Source of the DNA: Halobellus sp. Atlit-31R
GTDB lineage: Archaea; Halobacteriota; Halobacteria; Halobacteriales; Haloferacaceae
Reading direction: 5' to 3'
NCBI GenBank assembly: GCA_003665935.1
Contig: QPLR01000001.1
Location: forward strand, 700,769 to 764,768
Length of the DNA stretch: 64,000 bases
The notes under the pieces are model-generated. The model saw only the letters and a program-made list of their open reading frames with translations, made no database searches and had not been told where the DNA came from. Below are positions 35,960 through 44,833 of the stretch, piece after piece. A program made the translations under genes and the position numbers. Numbering within the stretch: the stretch's first letter is position 1; the number at the start of each line of letters is the position of its first letter.

Positions 35960-37831
35960 TCAGGCCGGGTGGACGGTGATCTGCTGTTTCCGGTCGATCG
36001 CCTGTTCGAGCTCGTCCGCGATAGCGCTGCCGCGGGAGACCTGGATGTCGCCGCCGCGGCCGACGGTCGCGGTGAAGAGATACTCGCCGTCGGCGCGGAT
36101 CTCGACGGTTTCGCCGACGTGCTCGTCCATCCGGACGACGACGTGGCGAGAGGTCACCTCGGGCGTGACGACGATGCCCTCCGAGGACTGAGCGCCGCCG
36201 GCTCCGCGGGCTCCGCTGGCTCCGCCGGCTCCACCGCCCGCACTGCCGCTCCCCGGTTTCTCGTCGTGCGTCCGAACGTCGATATCGATGCCGAGTCGAT
36301 CCTCGACGTCGGAGATGCGCCCGCCGCCCTTGCCGATCACGTAGGAGATGTCGTCCTCCTCGACGTAGACGACGGCCCTGTTCTGTCCCTGGAGTTCGAC
36401 TTCGACGTGTCCGCGCGCGATCGAGCGGATCTCGCGTTCGATCTCCTGGCGGGCGAGGCGACCGACGCTGCTCTCCTCGCTTCCCCCGGCGTCGCCGAGC
36501 GGGACCGTGATGACCTGGCGGTTGAACGTGTAGATCTCGTACTCCGGCCGGCCGGTCTCGAAGTCCGCAACCTGAATGACCGGGCGCGCGAGGTCTTCGG
36601 CCGTCAGGCCTTCGGGGACTTTCACTTCCGTCGTGACGTCGTAGACGGTGTCGACGCGGCCGTCCTCGATGTAGACGACGGTGTCGACGACCTGCGGGAT
36701 CATCCCGAGTTCGACCCGACCGACGAGCCGCTGTAGGGCGTCGATGGCGCGGGTCGCGTGGACGACGCCGACCATCCCGACGCCCGCGAGCCGCATGTCC
36801 GCGAAGACGCCGAAGTCCTTCGTCTTCCGCACCTCGTCGTAGATCGTGTAGTCCGGACGGACGAGAAGCAGCGAGTCGGCAGTCTTCGCCATATCCCCGT
36901 CGAGAGCGGTGTACTGGGTGATGTCGGGGCCGACCTGGAGGTCGCGGGGCTTCTCCATCGTCTTCACGGCGTAGTCGCTGTCGGTGAGGAACTCCGCGAC
37001 CGCCTGCGCGAACGTCGACTTCCCGGCACCGGGCGACCCGGAGATGAGGACGCCCCGCTGGCGCTCCTGCAGGCGGTCCCGGAGTTCGTCCGCGAACTCG
37101 TAGTCGTCCAGATCGGTCTTGACGATCGGCCGCACGGCGGTGATCTCGATCCCGTCGGCGAACGGCGGCCGGGCGACGGCGATGCGGTAGTCGCGGAACT
37201 GGACGATGCTCATCCCCGGTTCGGAGAGCTCGAAGAAGCCCTCAGGGTGGGTCCGGGCCGTCTCCTCGATGTCGTCGGCCCACTCCTTCAACTGCGCCTC
37301 GTCGGAGACCGTCTCGTCGATCGTCTGGTAGTGCATCTCGCCGATCGCACCGCGCTTTGCCTTCGGCTTCGTGCCGGTCTTGAGGTGGACCGACATCGTC
37401 TGGTCGTCGAAGAACTCCTCGATGACCAGTTCGCCGGAGCCGCGGACACGCGGTTCGACGTACTCGACGTCGATCCCCTTCGCCTTCGCGACCTCTGACT
37501 GGACGACGTCGCTCGTCAAGAGCGTCGCCCCCTGCTCCTCGGCGACGTCGCGGATGAGCGCGTCGATATCGCCCTCGTGTGCGCCGGTGGCCTCGCTGGG
37601 CTTCGTCCGCCGGCCGACGTACCGGACCTCGGCCGCCCCCTCGTCGGCGAGCTCCGCGAGACGCTGGAGTTCTTCGAGCCCCTCCCAGCCCGTGTCGAGG
37701 CCGTCGTTGGCCTGGGATTCGAGTTCACCGACGACGGCTTCGGGGACCAGCACCTCGACCTCGCCGTCCGACTCGACTCGCTCGGACACGCGACCGTCGA
37801 CGACCGCGCTCGTGTCCGGCACTATCTTCAT
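35960..37831 (-). CDS. PIN-PilT-KH domain ATPase
   Basis: This 623-residue three-domain protein is widespread in archaea. An N-terminal PIN domain (KIVPDTSAVVDG, acidic residues around DIDALIRD and TSD, about residues 1-130) is followed by a PilT/VirB11-type secretion ATPase core with Walker A GSPGAGKST and a Walker B region (LVRPDYTIYDEV). A KH RNA-binding domain follows (VIGKGGGRISDVEDRLGIDI, about residue 510) and then a beta C-terminus after a Gly/Ala-rich linker. The combination suggests an RNA-processing or RNA-remodelling machine. Its substrate is unknown. Confidence 0.9.
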   Translation of the reverse strand: MKIVPDTSAVVDGRVSERVESDGEVEVLVPEAVVGELESQANDGLDTGWEGLEELQRLAELADEGAAEVRYVGRRTKPSEATGAHEGDIDALIRDVAEEQGATLLTSDVVQSEVAKAKGIDVEYVEPRVRGSGELVIEEFFDDQTMSVHLKTGTKPKAKRGAIGEMHYQTIDETVSDEAQLKEWADDIEETARTHPEGFFELSEPGMSIVQFRDYRIAVARPPFADGIEITAVRPIVKTDLDDYEFADELRDRLQERQRGVLISGSPGAGKSTFAQAVAEFLTDSDYAVKTMEKPRDLQVGPDITQYTALDGDMAKTADSLLLVRPDYTIYDEVRKTKDFGVFADMRLAGVGMVGVVHATRAIDALQRLVGRVELGMIPQVVDTVVYIEDGRVDTVYDVTTEVKVPEGLTAEDLARPVIQVADFETGRPEYEIYTFNRQVITVPLGDAGGSEESSVGRLARQEIEREIRSIARGHVEVELQGQNRAVVYVEEDDISYVIGKGGGRISDVEDRLGIDIDVRTHDEKPGSGSAGGGAGGASGARGAGGAQSSEGIVVTPEVTSRHVVVRMDEHVGETVEIRADGEYLFTATVGRGGDIQVSRGSAIADELEQAIDRKQQITVHPA

Positions 37832-37912
37832 ATCTCCGGGTTCGACCGGCGGACAGATAAGGATATAGACTGCTGACGGATCCGTCGGCGACGGATAGCG
37901 GAGCGAGGCGGC

Positions 37913-39622
37913 TCAGTCGTCCGCCGCCGCGTTCGCGGGTGGGCGTGCCGTCTCCGCAGCGCTGGCGGTGTCGCCGTCGGCATCGGGCGCCGGGGTGGAA
38001 CGGTCCGCCCCGCCGCGGTGGTCGTCGAGGATCTCGAAGGAGTCTACGAGCTCGTCGAGGTCGTTCGCGCGACCGCAGAGATCGCTCGCCTGCGTCTCCA
38101 GTTCGGCGAGTGACGCCGACTGCTGGGTGGCGTCCTCGACGGCGGTGGCGGTCTGGGCGGTCGTCTCTTCGGAGATGTTCGCGACCTCGTCGACCCGGGC
38201 GGCGACGTCCTGTGAGGAGTCCGCCTGCTGATCGGTCGCGTTGCTCACCTCGCGGATGCTCGCGTCGATCCCCTCGACGTCGCCGACGATCGACTCGAAC
38301 TCCTCGATGGCCTCTCCGACGGTCTCGACGCTGGATTTGACCTGCTGGTCGGTCTCGTGGACGGTCGCGAGCGTCGCCTCCGAGCGCTCGGTGACGTCTT
38401 CGATCAGCGCCGACACCTCGTCGGCGGACTCGCGGGTCTCCTCGGCCAAGGACTTGACCTCCTGGGCGACGACGCCGAAGCCGTCGCCGGCGTCGCCGGC
38501 GTGGGCGGCCTCGATCGAGGCGTTGATCGCGAGCATATCGGTCTGGGAGCCGATCTCCTCGATGAACTCGGCGATCTCGTCGATCTCCTCGATGTGTGCG
38601 GCGAGCTCTTCGACCGCGGCGGCCGTCTCCTCGATCCGTTCCTCCGCGGCGTCGAGTTCCTCCATCGCCGTCGTGGCGACGTCGCGACCGTCTCGGCCGC
38701 GCTCGGCAGCGCGCTCGGCGGTGCCGGCGACCTCGTCGGCGGAGGCGGCGATCTCCTCGACGGTGGCCGACAGCGTCGACAGCTCCGAGGCGACCGTCTG
38801 GAGGTGTTCGGTCTGCTCGTCGGCGCCGGCTTCGATCTCGTCGACCGCGGCGGCGACCGCCTCGCTCGCCTCGGTCGCGCGCTCGACGTGCGTCTGGGCG
38901 TCGGAGCTCATCTCCGCGACCTCGTCGGCGAACGTCTGCACGTCGCTCAGCGTCGCCGAGAGCGTGCGGAGAAAGTCGTTGTACGACCGCGCCACGGCAC
39001 CGTAGCGGTCGTCTTCGGCGGCCAGTTCCTCGGCCGGCATCAGGGCCGTCAGATCGCCCTCGCGAGCGCGCTCTGTCGCCTCGCCGAACGCGTCGACCAG
39101 TCGCTGGAGCGCCCGCGTGTGCGTCGTGAGGTCCGACGCCATCCGGCCGAGCGAGTCGCCGAACTCGCCGGGGAGCCGCTCGTCGAGCACGGGGTCGTCG
39201 AACTCCCGGTCGGCCATCGCAGTCGCCTGCGCGGACACTAACTGGAGATGCTCGTGCATCTCGCCGAAGTCGTCGACCAGCTGCGCCACCTCGTCGTCGC
39301 CGTCAGTCGACGGCGGCGGGGTCGAGAGATCCCCGTCCGCGACGGCAGAGGCGGACGTCGAGAGCTGGTCGATCGGCGTGACGACGTCGCGGCGGACGAT
39401 CAGGACCGTGTTGAGGAACGCGACGATCGCACCGACGAGCAAAAGCGACGAGAGCAGCGTCTGCGTCCCGCCGGTCGCGACCCACGGCAGCGCCGCCTGC
39501 GCGACCGAGATGACGAACTGGATCCCGACCGCGACGTGTACCTTCCGGGCGACCGAACGGGAGACGCCGAGGACGTCCATCGTCCCCCACAGGAGCCGTT
39601 CGTACGGTTCGAGCAGGTGCAT
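37913..39622 (-). CDS. Methyl-accepting chemotaxis (transducer) protein
   Basis: The 569-residue protein has two closely spaced N-terminal membrane helices (about residues 25-75) with almost no extracellular loop. Two HAMP domains follow, then a long coiled coil with the conserved hairpin tip [39 protein letters not shown]. Because there is no external sensor domain, it probably senses the membrane state, a partner protein or a cytoplasmic cue. Signals would pass to CheA/CheW, which are not in the window. The last ~35 residues are disordered and acidic. Confidence 0.93.
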   Translation of the reverse strand: MHLLEPYERLLWGTMDVLGVSRSVARKVHVAVGIQFVISVAQAALPWVATGGTQTLLSSLLLVGAIVAFLNTVLIVRRDVVTPIDQLSTSASAVADGDLSTPPPSTDGDDEVAQLVDDFGEMHEHLQLVSAQATAMADREFDDPVLDERLPGEFGDSLGRMASDLTTHTRALQRLVDAFGEATERAREGDLTALMPAEELAAEDDRYGAVARSYNDFLRTLSATLSDVQTFADEVAEMSSDAQTHVERATEASEAVAAAVDEIEAGADEQTEHLQTVASELSTLSATVEEIAASADEVAGTAERAAERGRDGRDVATTAMEELDAAEERIEETAAAVEELAAHIEEIDEIAEFIEEIGSQTDMLAINASIEAAHAGDAGDGFGVVAQEVKSLAEETRESADEVSALIEDVTERSEATLATVHETDQQVKSSVETVGEAIEEFESIVGDVEGIDASIREVSNATDQQADSSQDVAARVDEVANISEETTAQTATAVEDATQQSASLAELETQASDLCGRANDLDELVDSFEILDDHRGGADRSTPAPDADGDTASAAETARPPANAAADD

Positions 39623-39750
39623 ACGGCATACTCTCTGGAGTCGACTGATAAGTCTATCAACGCGTTCTCACAGGCTGATAACGGGCGGGCTGCGGGCCGA
39701 GAGCGGCTTTCGGAGCGTCGTACGGTGCGAGACACAGTGCGGCGCGCAGG

Positions 39751-40398
39751 CTACACCGGTCGCGTCTGGAACCACTCGGCGAACTTCGCGAGGGCGCGGC
39801 CGCGGTGGGAGACGGCGTTCTTCTCGTCGGCCGCCAGCTCCGCGAACGTCGAGCCGTCGTGCTCGAAGATCGGATCGTAGCCGAAGCCGCCCTCGCCGCG
39901 CGGTTCGACGATCCGACCCCGGACCGACCCCCGGAACAGTTTCACTGGGAGCGTCCCGTCGTCGGCTGCGTCGTCGTCAGCGTCGTCGACCGCACCAGCG
40001 GCCGCGGCCGCGCTGCGGTCCTCGCGGTCGACCGGATCGGGCGTCGCCGCGAAGTCGTCGCCGTCGCAGTACGCCAGCACGCACTGGAACGAGGCCCGGC
40101 GCGGGGCGTCGATCTCGCCCGCGACGAGGCGCTGGACGACGTCGACGCCGAGCGTCCCTTCGACGTACGACGAGTACGGGCCGGGGAAGCCGTCGAACCC
40201 CTCGACGAACAGTCCGGCGTCGTCGACGAGGACGGGCTCGCCGGCCTGGCGGTACGCCTCCCGCGCACCGCGCGCCGCGATCGGACCGAGCTCTGCGGCC
40301 TGGATCTCGGTGTAGTCGTAGTTCAGCTGCTCGACGCCGTCGAGATACTCGCGGGCCTCGCGCACCTTGCCCGCGTTCGTCGTGACGTATCGGAGCAT
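39751..40398 (-). CDS. Non-canonical purine NTP pyrophosphatase (RdgB/HAM1/ITPase)
   Basis: The 215-residue enzyme has the N-terminal substrate motif VTTNAGKVREA, the metal-binding VDDAGLFVEGFDGFPGPYS, and the C-terminal FGYDPIFEHDG and SHRGRALAKF. It cleans XTP/ITP and related nucleotides to prevent their incorporation into DNA or RNA. A ~27-residue Ala/Asp insert (about residues 130-155) is not part of the usual fold. The ATG at 40398 directly precedes the conserved N-terminal strand. Confidence 0.92.
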   Translation of the reverse strand: MLRYVTTNAGKVREAREYLDGVEQLNYDYTEIQAAELGPIAARGAREAYRQAGEPVLVDDAGLFVEGFDGFPGPYSSYVEGTLGVDVVQRLVAGEIDAPRRASFQCVLAYCDGDDFAATPDPVDREDRSAAAAAGAVDDADDDAADDGTLPVKLFRGSVRGRIVEPRGEGGFGYDPIFEHDGSTFAELAADEKNAVSHRGRALAKFAEWFQTRPV

Positions 40399-40499
40399 TC
40401 GCTCCGAGGTCGGGCGGGTCGGGAGAAAGCGTCGTCGGTTCCGCGTCGTCGGTTCCGCGTCGCGGACGCGACGAGACGGTTCCGGCTCCGGTCGGCCGC

Positions 40500-40781
40500 T
40501 CAGTCGACGATGACTTCGACGGGACCGCTGTCGTCCTCTTCGGCTGCTTCCTCGTCGGCGCTGCGGGACTTCTGCTCCTGCCAGAGGAGTCCGCCGACGA
40601 CGCCGAGCGCCACCCACGACCGCCAGTTCGCGAGGTTGAGCGAGTAGCCGATGCCGAACGGCTTCTGCACGAGCATCCCCTTGCCGGGCTGCCAGTACGA
40701 AGAGAGCATCCGACCGATCGACGGGCGTTCGAAGTTGTACGGGATCCCGAGAATCTCACCCTGTTGCGGTTTGTCTGCCAT
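40500..40781 (-). CDS. Small protein, DUF5808-like
   Basis: The 93-residue protein begins DKPQQGEILGIPYNFERPSIGRMLSSYWQPGKGMLV and has one probable membrane helix (SWVALGVVGGLLW) and an acidic tail. I recall this pattern (PxxGxIxGVPYxFxxPxxxRxxxxxW) as DUF5808, of unknown role. It lies 101 bp from the ITPase start and 143 bp from the Kae1-Bud32 stop on the same strand, a neighbourhood found in other haloarchaea. Confidence 0.7.
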   Translation of the reverse strand: MADKPQQGEILGIPYNFERPSIGRMLSSYWQPGKGMLVQKPFGIGYSLNLANWRSWVALGVVGGLLWQEQKSRSADEEAAEEDDSGPVEVIVD

Positions 40782-40924
40782 ACCTACACGTACGCCGGGC
40801 TCCGATAAATCGTTTTGCCATCGGGGAAGTCCGGTGGCGGAGTTTCGAGGCGCGGTCGTCGTCCTGATTGCCCCTTCTGCCCGACTGCCCCGAGCCGACA
40901 CCGGTGTCCGCGCGCCGCCTCGAC

Positions 40925-42520
40925 TCACTGATATCGGCCGCGCCCCTCGATCTCTCGGAGGCGACGCCGGACCGCCTCGCGGCCGACGGCCGCGTAGCCC
41001 GACTCGAACGCGTCGAGCAGCGGTGCGGCGTCGTCGGCGGTCCCCGCGACGCTCTGTTTGAACACGTGCAGATCCATCGCGTAGTCCTCGACGTGGCCGG
41101 TGTGATAGCCGAGGCCGAAGTCGACGAGGTAGGTGCGCTCGTCGCCGACGCGGACGTTCCGCGTCGTGGGGTCGCCGTGGACGAAGCCGGCGTCGTGGAT
41201 CGTCGCCAGGTGGCGGCCGACGGCGCGGCACCGGTCGGCCGCGAGCGCCACCGCGAGGTCGTCGTCGCCGACGTACTCGAAGACCAGCGTCCCCTCTCGG
41301 GGGTCGACGTCGTAGACGACCGGCGTCGGGACGCCGACGCGTCGGGCGGCGCTGGTCAGTCGCGCCTCCGCGCGAGTCCGCTCGGCCCGGAGCCGGTCGT
41401 CGAGCGCCGGGTGGCGGTACGCCTTCGGGACGCGGCGCTTGACGACGCGGTCGCGCTCGAACGTGACGGTCGCCTCCGCGCCGCGGATCGTCTGCGACGC
41501 CGCGGGGTCGCGGACGACCGACTCCGCCTCGCCGCGCCAGGTGACCGCCACCTCGTCGGGGCGGAAGTTCGGATCGACGGCGGAATCGGCGACGTCGAGC
41601 GTGTCGCCGGCGGCGTACATCTTCGCGCCGAGCACCGCGATCATTCCCGCGTTGTCCCGCAGGAATCGCGGGTCCGGCGCGTAGAAGTCCGCGCCGCGCT
41701 GCTCGCACATCGAGGCCAGCATCTCGCGGAGCCGCGCGTTCTGGCCGACGCCGCCGCCGAGGACGAGTTCGTCGGTGCCGGTCAGCGACAGGGCCCGCTC
41801 CGCGACCTCCGTCAGCATCCCGAAGATCGTCTCCTGGAGGCCCGCACAGACGTCTTCGACCGGGACGCCGTCGTCGACGGCGTCTTTCGCCGCCGACATA
41901 ATGCCCGAGAACGAGAAGTCCATCCCCTTGACGACGTACGGGAGGTCGTAGTAGTCGCCCGCTTTCGCCCGCGCTTCGACTTTCGGTCCGCCGGGGTGCG
42001 CCCAGTCGAGGTGGCGCGTGAACTTGTCGAGGGCGTTGCCGACGCCCGTGTCCATCGTCTCGCCGAGGAGTCGGTAGCGACCGTTGTGATAGCCCAGCAG
42101 GTGCGCGTTCGCCCCCGAGGCGTTCAAACAGACCGGCGAGTCGAAGCCCGACTGGTGGCGGCCGATCTCCAGGTGGGCGACCATATGGTTGACACCGACG
42201 AGCGGCACCGACAGCGTCTGTGCGAGCGAGCGCGCCGCGGTCCCGACGATGCGGAGACACGGCCCGAGGCCGGGGCCGCGGGAGAAGGCTACGGCGTCGA
42301 CGTCGAGGCCGTCGCCGTCGCCGGTCTCGGCGGCGTGTTCGAGGATCGTCGAGACGACCGCCGGGATGGCCGTGCCCATATGCTCGGCCGCCTCGCGCGG
42401 GTGAATGCCGCCGCTGTCGGGCAGGTACGGATCGGACTCGATGACGACCGCGTCGGTCTCGGTGTCGTAGAGCGCAGCGCTGGCGGCCCACGCGGTGCCT
42501 TCGATTCCGACGATTCGCAT
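40925..42520 (-). CDS. Fused tRNA threonylcarbamoyl transferase Kae1 and Bud32 kinase
   Basis: The N-terminal ~330 residues are Kae1, an ASKHA-fold enzyme with the metal-binding HMVAHLEIG and GPGLGPCLRIV. It transfers threonylcarbamoyl to A37 of ANN-decoding tRNAs. The C-terminal ~200 residues are the Bud32 atypical kinase/ATPase, with FVHGDPTTRNV and VDFGLG replacing the usual HRD/DFG motifs. The fusion is typical of many euryarchaea. It works with Pcc1 and Cgi121 in the KEOPS complex, which are not in this window. It starts 33 bp after the S24e stop. Confidence 0.96.
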   Translation of the reverse strand: MRIVGIEGTAWAASAALYDTETDAVVIESDPYLPDSGGIHPREAAEHMGTAIPAVVSTILEHAAETGDGDGLDVDAVAFSRGPGLGPCLRIVGTAARSLAQTLSVPLVGVNHMVAHLEIGRHQSGFDSPVCLNASGANAHLLGYHNGRYRLLGETMDTGVGNALDKFTRHLDWAHPGGPKVEARAKAGDYYDLPYVVKGMDFSFSGIMSAAKDAVDDGVPVEDVCAGLQETIFGMLTEVAERALSLTGTDELVLGGGVGQNARLREMLASMCEQRGADFYAPDPRFLRDNAGMIAVLGAKMYAAGDTLDVADSAVDPNFRPDEVAVTWRGEAESVVRDPAASQTIRGAEATVTFERDRVVKRRVPKAYRHPALDDRLRAERTRAEARLTSAARRVGVPTPVVYDVDPREGTLVFEYVGDDDLAVALAADRCRAVGRHLATIHDAGFVHGDPTTRNVRVGDERTYLVDFGLGYHTGHVEDYAMDLHVFKQSVAGTADDAAPLLDAFESGYAAVGREAVRRRLREIEGRGRYQ

Positions 42521-42553
42521 CGAAAAGTAATTCTCGTGGCCTCTACGGCCGGG

Positions 42554-42868
42554 TTATGCCTCTTCGGCTTCCGCGTCGGCGGCCTCTTCGGCTTCGATCT
42601 TGTTGCGGTCGAGCATGTAGTCCTGCTCGATGTCGCGGGCGAAGTCCGGCGAGTCGTAGACCTTCGCGTAGCCGACGGTCTTCCGCATCCCGAACTTCGT
42701 GTCGAGTTCGTGGACGACGACCTCGTCTGAGTCTTTGTTCAGTTTCGCCGCGAGACTGTCGCGAACGGAGAGTCGAGACGGCGTCGCGTCCTCGTGAACG
42801 ATCTCGAACCGGACGTCCGTCCGATGCAACATCGGATTCTCGTCCTCGGAGATAATGTCGATTTCCAT
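42554..42868 (-). CDS. rps24e: 30S ribosomal protein S24e
   Basis: The 104-residue protein matches archaeal S24e: EIDIISEDENPMLHRTDVRFEI, then DSDEVVVHELDTKFGMRKTVGYAKVYDS, and an acidic Glu/Ala tail. It is a component of the small ribosomal subunit. In related genomes rps27ae follows immediately. Here Kae1 follows after only 33 bp, so S27ae is missing from the cluster. Confidence 0.95.
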   Translation of the reverse strand: MEIDIISEDENPMLHRTDVRFEIVHEDATPSRLSVRDSLAAKLNKDSDEVVVHELDTKFGMRKTVGYAKVYDSPDFARDIEQDYMLDRNKIEAEEAADAEAEEA

Positions 42869-43054
42869 GGTTCAGTTGTTCTACCATCCATCCGAAAGGA
42901 GTAAAAGGATTTCGAAGGTGGGAGCGACGGCGAAATCGGAGGCTCCGAACGCATCGTCGGAGGCGGGCGAGCAGCGTCGAGTGCCGCGCGTCCGGGTTCG
43001 TGTCAGCCTGCAGGAGTTCGGACTGCAGACCGCAGAGAATCGGATCGCGGAGAG

Positions 43055-43585
43055 TCAGGCGACGCCGAGCGTCGACAGGGCGGCTTCGACGTCCCCGTCC
43101 ATCTGTTCGAGCAGCGAGCGCATCTCGACCTTCGCGTCGGGAGTCACGGCGACGGCGACCATCCCTTGGCCGGGCTGGCCGTAGACGACCGTCGCACCGA
43201 CTGGCGCGACGAGCACAGCAGGAAGCGCCGCGAGATCCTCCTCGCCGTCGACGACGATCGTGACGGGGTCGTCGGCCGCGACGGCGTCGGCGAGCGCCGC
43301 GAGCAACGCCTTCGAGATGCGTCCCGGCGCGTTCTCGACGTCCCGGCGGTGCTCGGGGTCCGCGAGGGCGTCGCTGATCGTCTCGTCGACCGCCTCGCGC
43401 TCGGTGCGGCCGTCGACGAGCGCGACTGCGGGGACGTGGCCGGCCTGTCGGAGGTGGTAGGTGACGACGTCGCCGACGGCGACGATCGGGCGTCCGGCGT
43501 CGCCGAGGAGCGCGTCGGCGTCCCGATAGACCGGCCCGAGCGGCTCTTTGAACGCGTCGCGGAGCGCCGCGGGCAGCGAGAGCAT
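43055..43585 (-). CDS. GTP-dependent dephospho-CoA kinase (DUF359)
   Basis: The 176-residue protein matches archaeal DUF359: AFKEPLGPVYRDADALL, VAVGDVVTYHLRQAGHVPAVALVDGRTERE, ENAPGRIS, VDGEEDLAALPAVLVAPVGATVVYGQPGQGMVAV. Members phosphorylate dephospho-CoA with GTP in the last step of archaeal CoA synthesis. It starts four bases after the spt4 stop and is the last gene of the rpo7-spt4 run. A 186-bp gap separates it from S24e. Confidence 0.88.
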   Translation of the reverse strand: MLSLPAALRDAFKEPLGPVYRDADALLGDAGRPIVAVGDVVTYHLRQAGHVPAVALVDGRTEREAVDETISDALADPEHRRDVENAPGRISKALLAALADAVAADDPVTIVVDGEEDLAALPAVLVAPVGATVVYGQPGQGMVAVAVTPDAKVEMRSLLEQMDGDVEAALSTLGVA

Positions 43586-43589
43586 CCGT

Positions 43590-43787
43590 TCAGCGGACCT
43601 TCAGCGCGTAGCCGCCCGGTTCGTTGACGTTCATCTCCGCGGCGATCTCGGACTCCTCGGGATGGGTGATGACGACGTAGCCCGCCCAGTCCTCGGTGAG
43701 GCTGCTCGATCCGCAGTTCTCACACGCCTGCGCGTCGGCGTGGTTGATGTAGTGGCACTCCCGGCAGGCGAGACGGGACTCCGCCAT
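43590..43787 (-). CDS. spt4: Transcription elongation factor Spt4
   Basis: The 65-residue protein has the zinc-binding pairs CRECHY and CENCG, then the Spt4 core SLTEDWAGYVVITHPEESEIA and the GGYAL end. Spt4 joins Spt5 to clamp RNA polymerase and aid elongation. It was formerly called RNA polymerase subunit E''. It abuts the rpo7 stop codon, so the two are translationally coupled. Confidence 0.95.
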   Translation of the reverse strand: MAESRLACRECHYINHADAQACENCGSSSLTEDWAGYVVITHPEESEIAAEMNVNEPGGYALKVR

Positions 43788-44366
43788 CTACGTCCCCTCC
43801 GCCTCGGTCGTGGCGGTGCCCGCCTGGCGGTCGGCTTCCAGCCACCCGTGTTTGCCGAGCCCCGGCTGCTTCGCGGTGAGGCCGATCTTCGAGTCGCGGG
43901 GGTTGCGCTCGTCGATGCTCTTCGTGACGACCCGCACGCGGACGGAGTCGCCCACGCTGAGCGTCCGGTTCGATTCGGTCGACGCGAGCTGCTGGTTCTC
44001 GCCGTCGTAGGCGAGATACTCGTCGGAGATCTGCGAGACGTGCAGCAGTCCGTCGACGGGGCCGATGCCGACGAACGCGCCGAACTCGACGACCTCGACG
44101 ACCTCGCCGTCGACGACTTCCTGCATCGAGGGGTCGAACGTGATCGCGTCGAACTCCGCCTCGTAGTAGACGCCGGCGCGACCGGGGAGCACCGTCCCCT
44201 CGCCGATGTCGTGGACCCGGATGACGCTGACGACGCTCCCGACGTCTTCGTCCATCCGGCCTTCGAGTTTGTCCTGCAGGAGCCGCTTGACCCGCTGTGG
44301 CGTCACGTCTGCGAGGTGCGCTGGCGGCACCTCGACTGTATCTTTGAGTCGTACCCGTTTGTACAT
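43788..44366 (-). CDS. rpo7: RNA polymerase subunit Rpo7 (E')
   Basis: The 192-residue protein has the N-terminal RNP-like domain (MYKRVRLKDTVEVPPAHL) and a C-terminal S1 domain (GEVVEVVEFGAFVGIGPVDGLLHVSQISDEYL). With Rpo4 it forms the RNA polymerase stalk that contacts nascent RNA. It sits between the PIN nuclease and spt4 with gaps of 0-3 bases, as in many archaea. Confidence 0.96.
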   Translation of the reverse strand: MYKRVRLKDTVEVPPAHLADVTPQRVKRLLQDKLEGRMDEDVGSVVSVIRVHDIGEGTVLPGRAGVYYEAEFDAITFDPSMQEVVDGEVVEVVEFGAFVGIGPVDGLLHVSQISDEYLAYDGENQQLASTESNRTLSVGDSVRVRVVTKSIDERNPRDSKIGLTAKQPGLGKHGWLEADRQAGTATTEAEGT

Positions 44367-44369
44367 ACG

Positions 44370-44753
44370 TTATGGTTCTGTTATTTCCAATGTGTTTCGG
44401 CCCCTTAAACCGATTACGCGAACACCGCGTTCGAGCAGTCGGTCGCGGAGCGGCCTGTCGTTCGTGAGGACGTAATCGCCCTCTGCTTCGGCGAGTTCGA
44501 CCACCGCGTCGTCGGCGTACGATTCGCCGGTCTCGACGACGCGACACCGCGAGACGAGGTCCCGGCCCACGCTCGCGGCTGTCGCTTCGACGCCGCTGCC
44601 CGCCGCGGCGAGCTTCTCCAGTTCGGCGACGACCGATCGGGTGGTGACCAGATCGGCGTCCGCGCCGACGAGCCGTTCGAGTTCGTCGAAGACGCGGACG
44701 TCGAGCTCGACCGGCATCATCAGCGCGTTGGTGTCGAGTATCACCGTCGTCAT
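44370..44753 (-). CDS. PIN-domain nuclease (FCF1/VapC-like)
   Basis: The ~127-residue PIN domain has the catalytic acidic residues in VILDTNALMMPVE, the Glu of VVAELEKLA, DDAVVELAEAEGD, and TNDRPLRDRL. The conserved position between aIF2 gamma and Rpo7 suggests a housekeeping role, probably in rRNA processing like eukaryotic Fcf1/Utp24. There is no antitoxin gene next to it. The start is uncertain: ATGs at 44753, 44759 and 44780 are in frame inside a trinucleotide repeat. ATG 44753 gives the most family-like N-terminus. Confidence 0.88.
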   Translation of the reverse strand: MTTVILDTNALMMPVELDVRVFDELERLVGADADLVTTRSVVAELEKLAAAGSGVEATAASVGRDLVSRCRVVETGESYADDAVVELAEAEGDYVLTNDRPLRDRLLERGVRVIGLRGRNTLEITEP

Positions 44754-44790
44754 CGTCATCGTCGTCGTCGTCGTCGTCATCGTCTTCGTC
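44746..44790. repeat. GTC/ATC trinucleotide repeat at PIN gene start
   Basis: About fifteen GTC or ATC triplets lie in tandem, encoding Thr/Met repeats if translation begins upstream. The repeat covers the alternative start codons of the PIN gene. Confidence 0.8.
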
Positions 44791-44833
44791 TCCCGTCGGC
44801 GTCAGTTGGTCGCACGCGCGGCGCTCGCCGTGG

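Noticed and set aside
44370..44753. VapC toxin of a toxin-antitoxin pair
   Set aside because: There is no antitoxin partner, and the conserved setting between aIF2 gamma and Rpo7 points to a housekeeping PIN nuclease.
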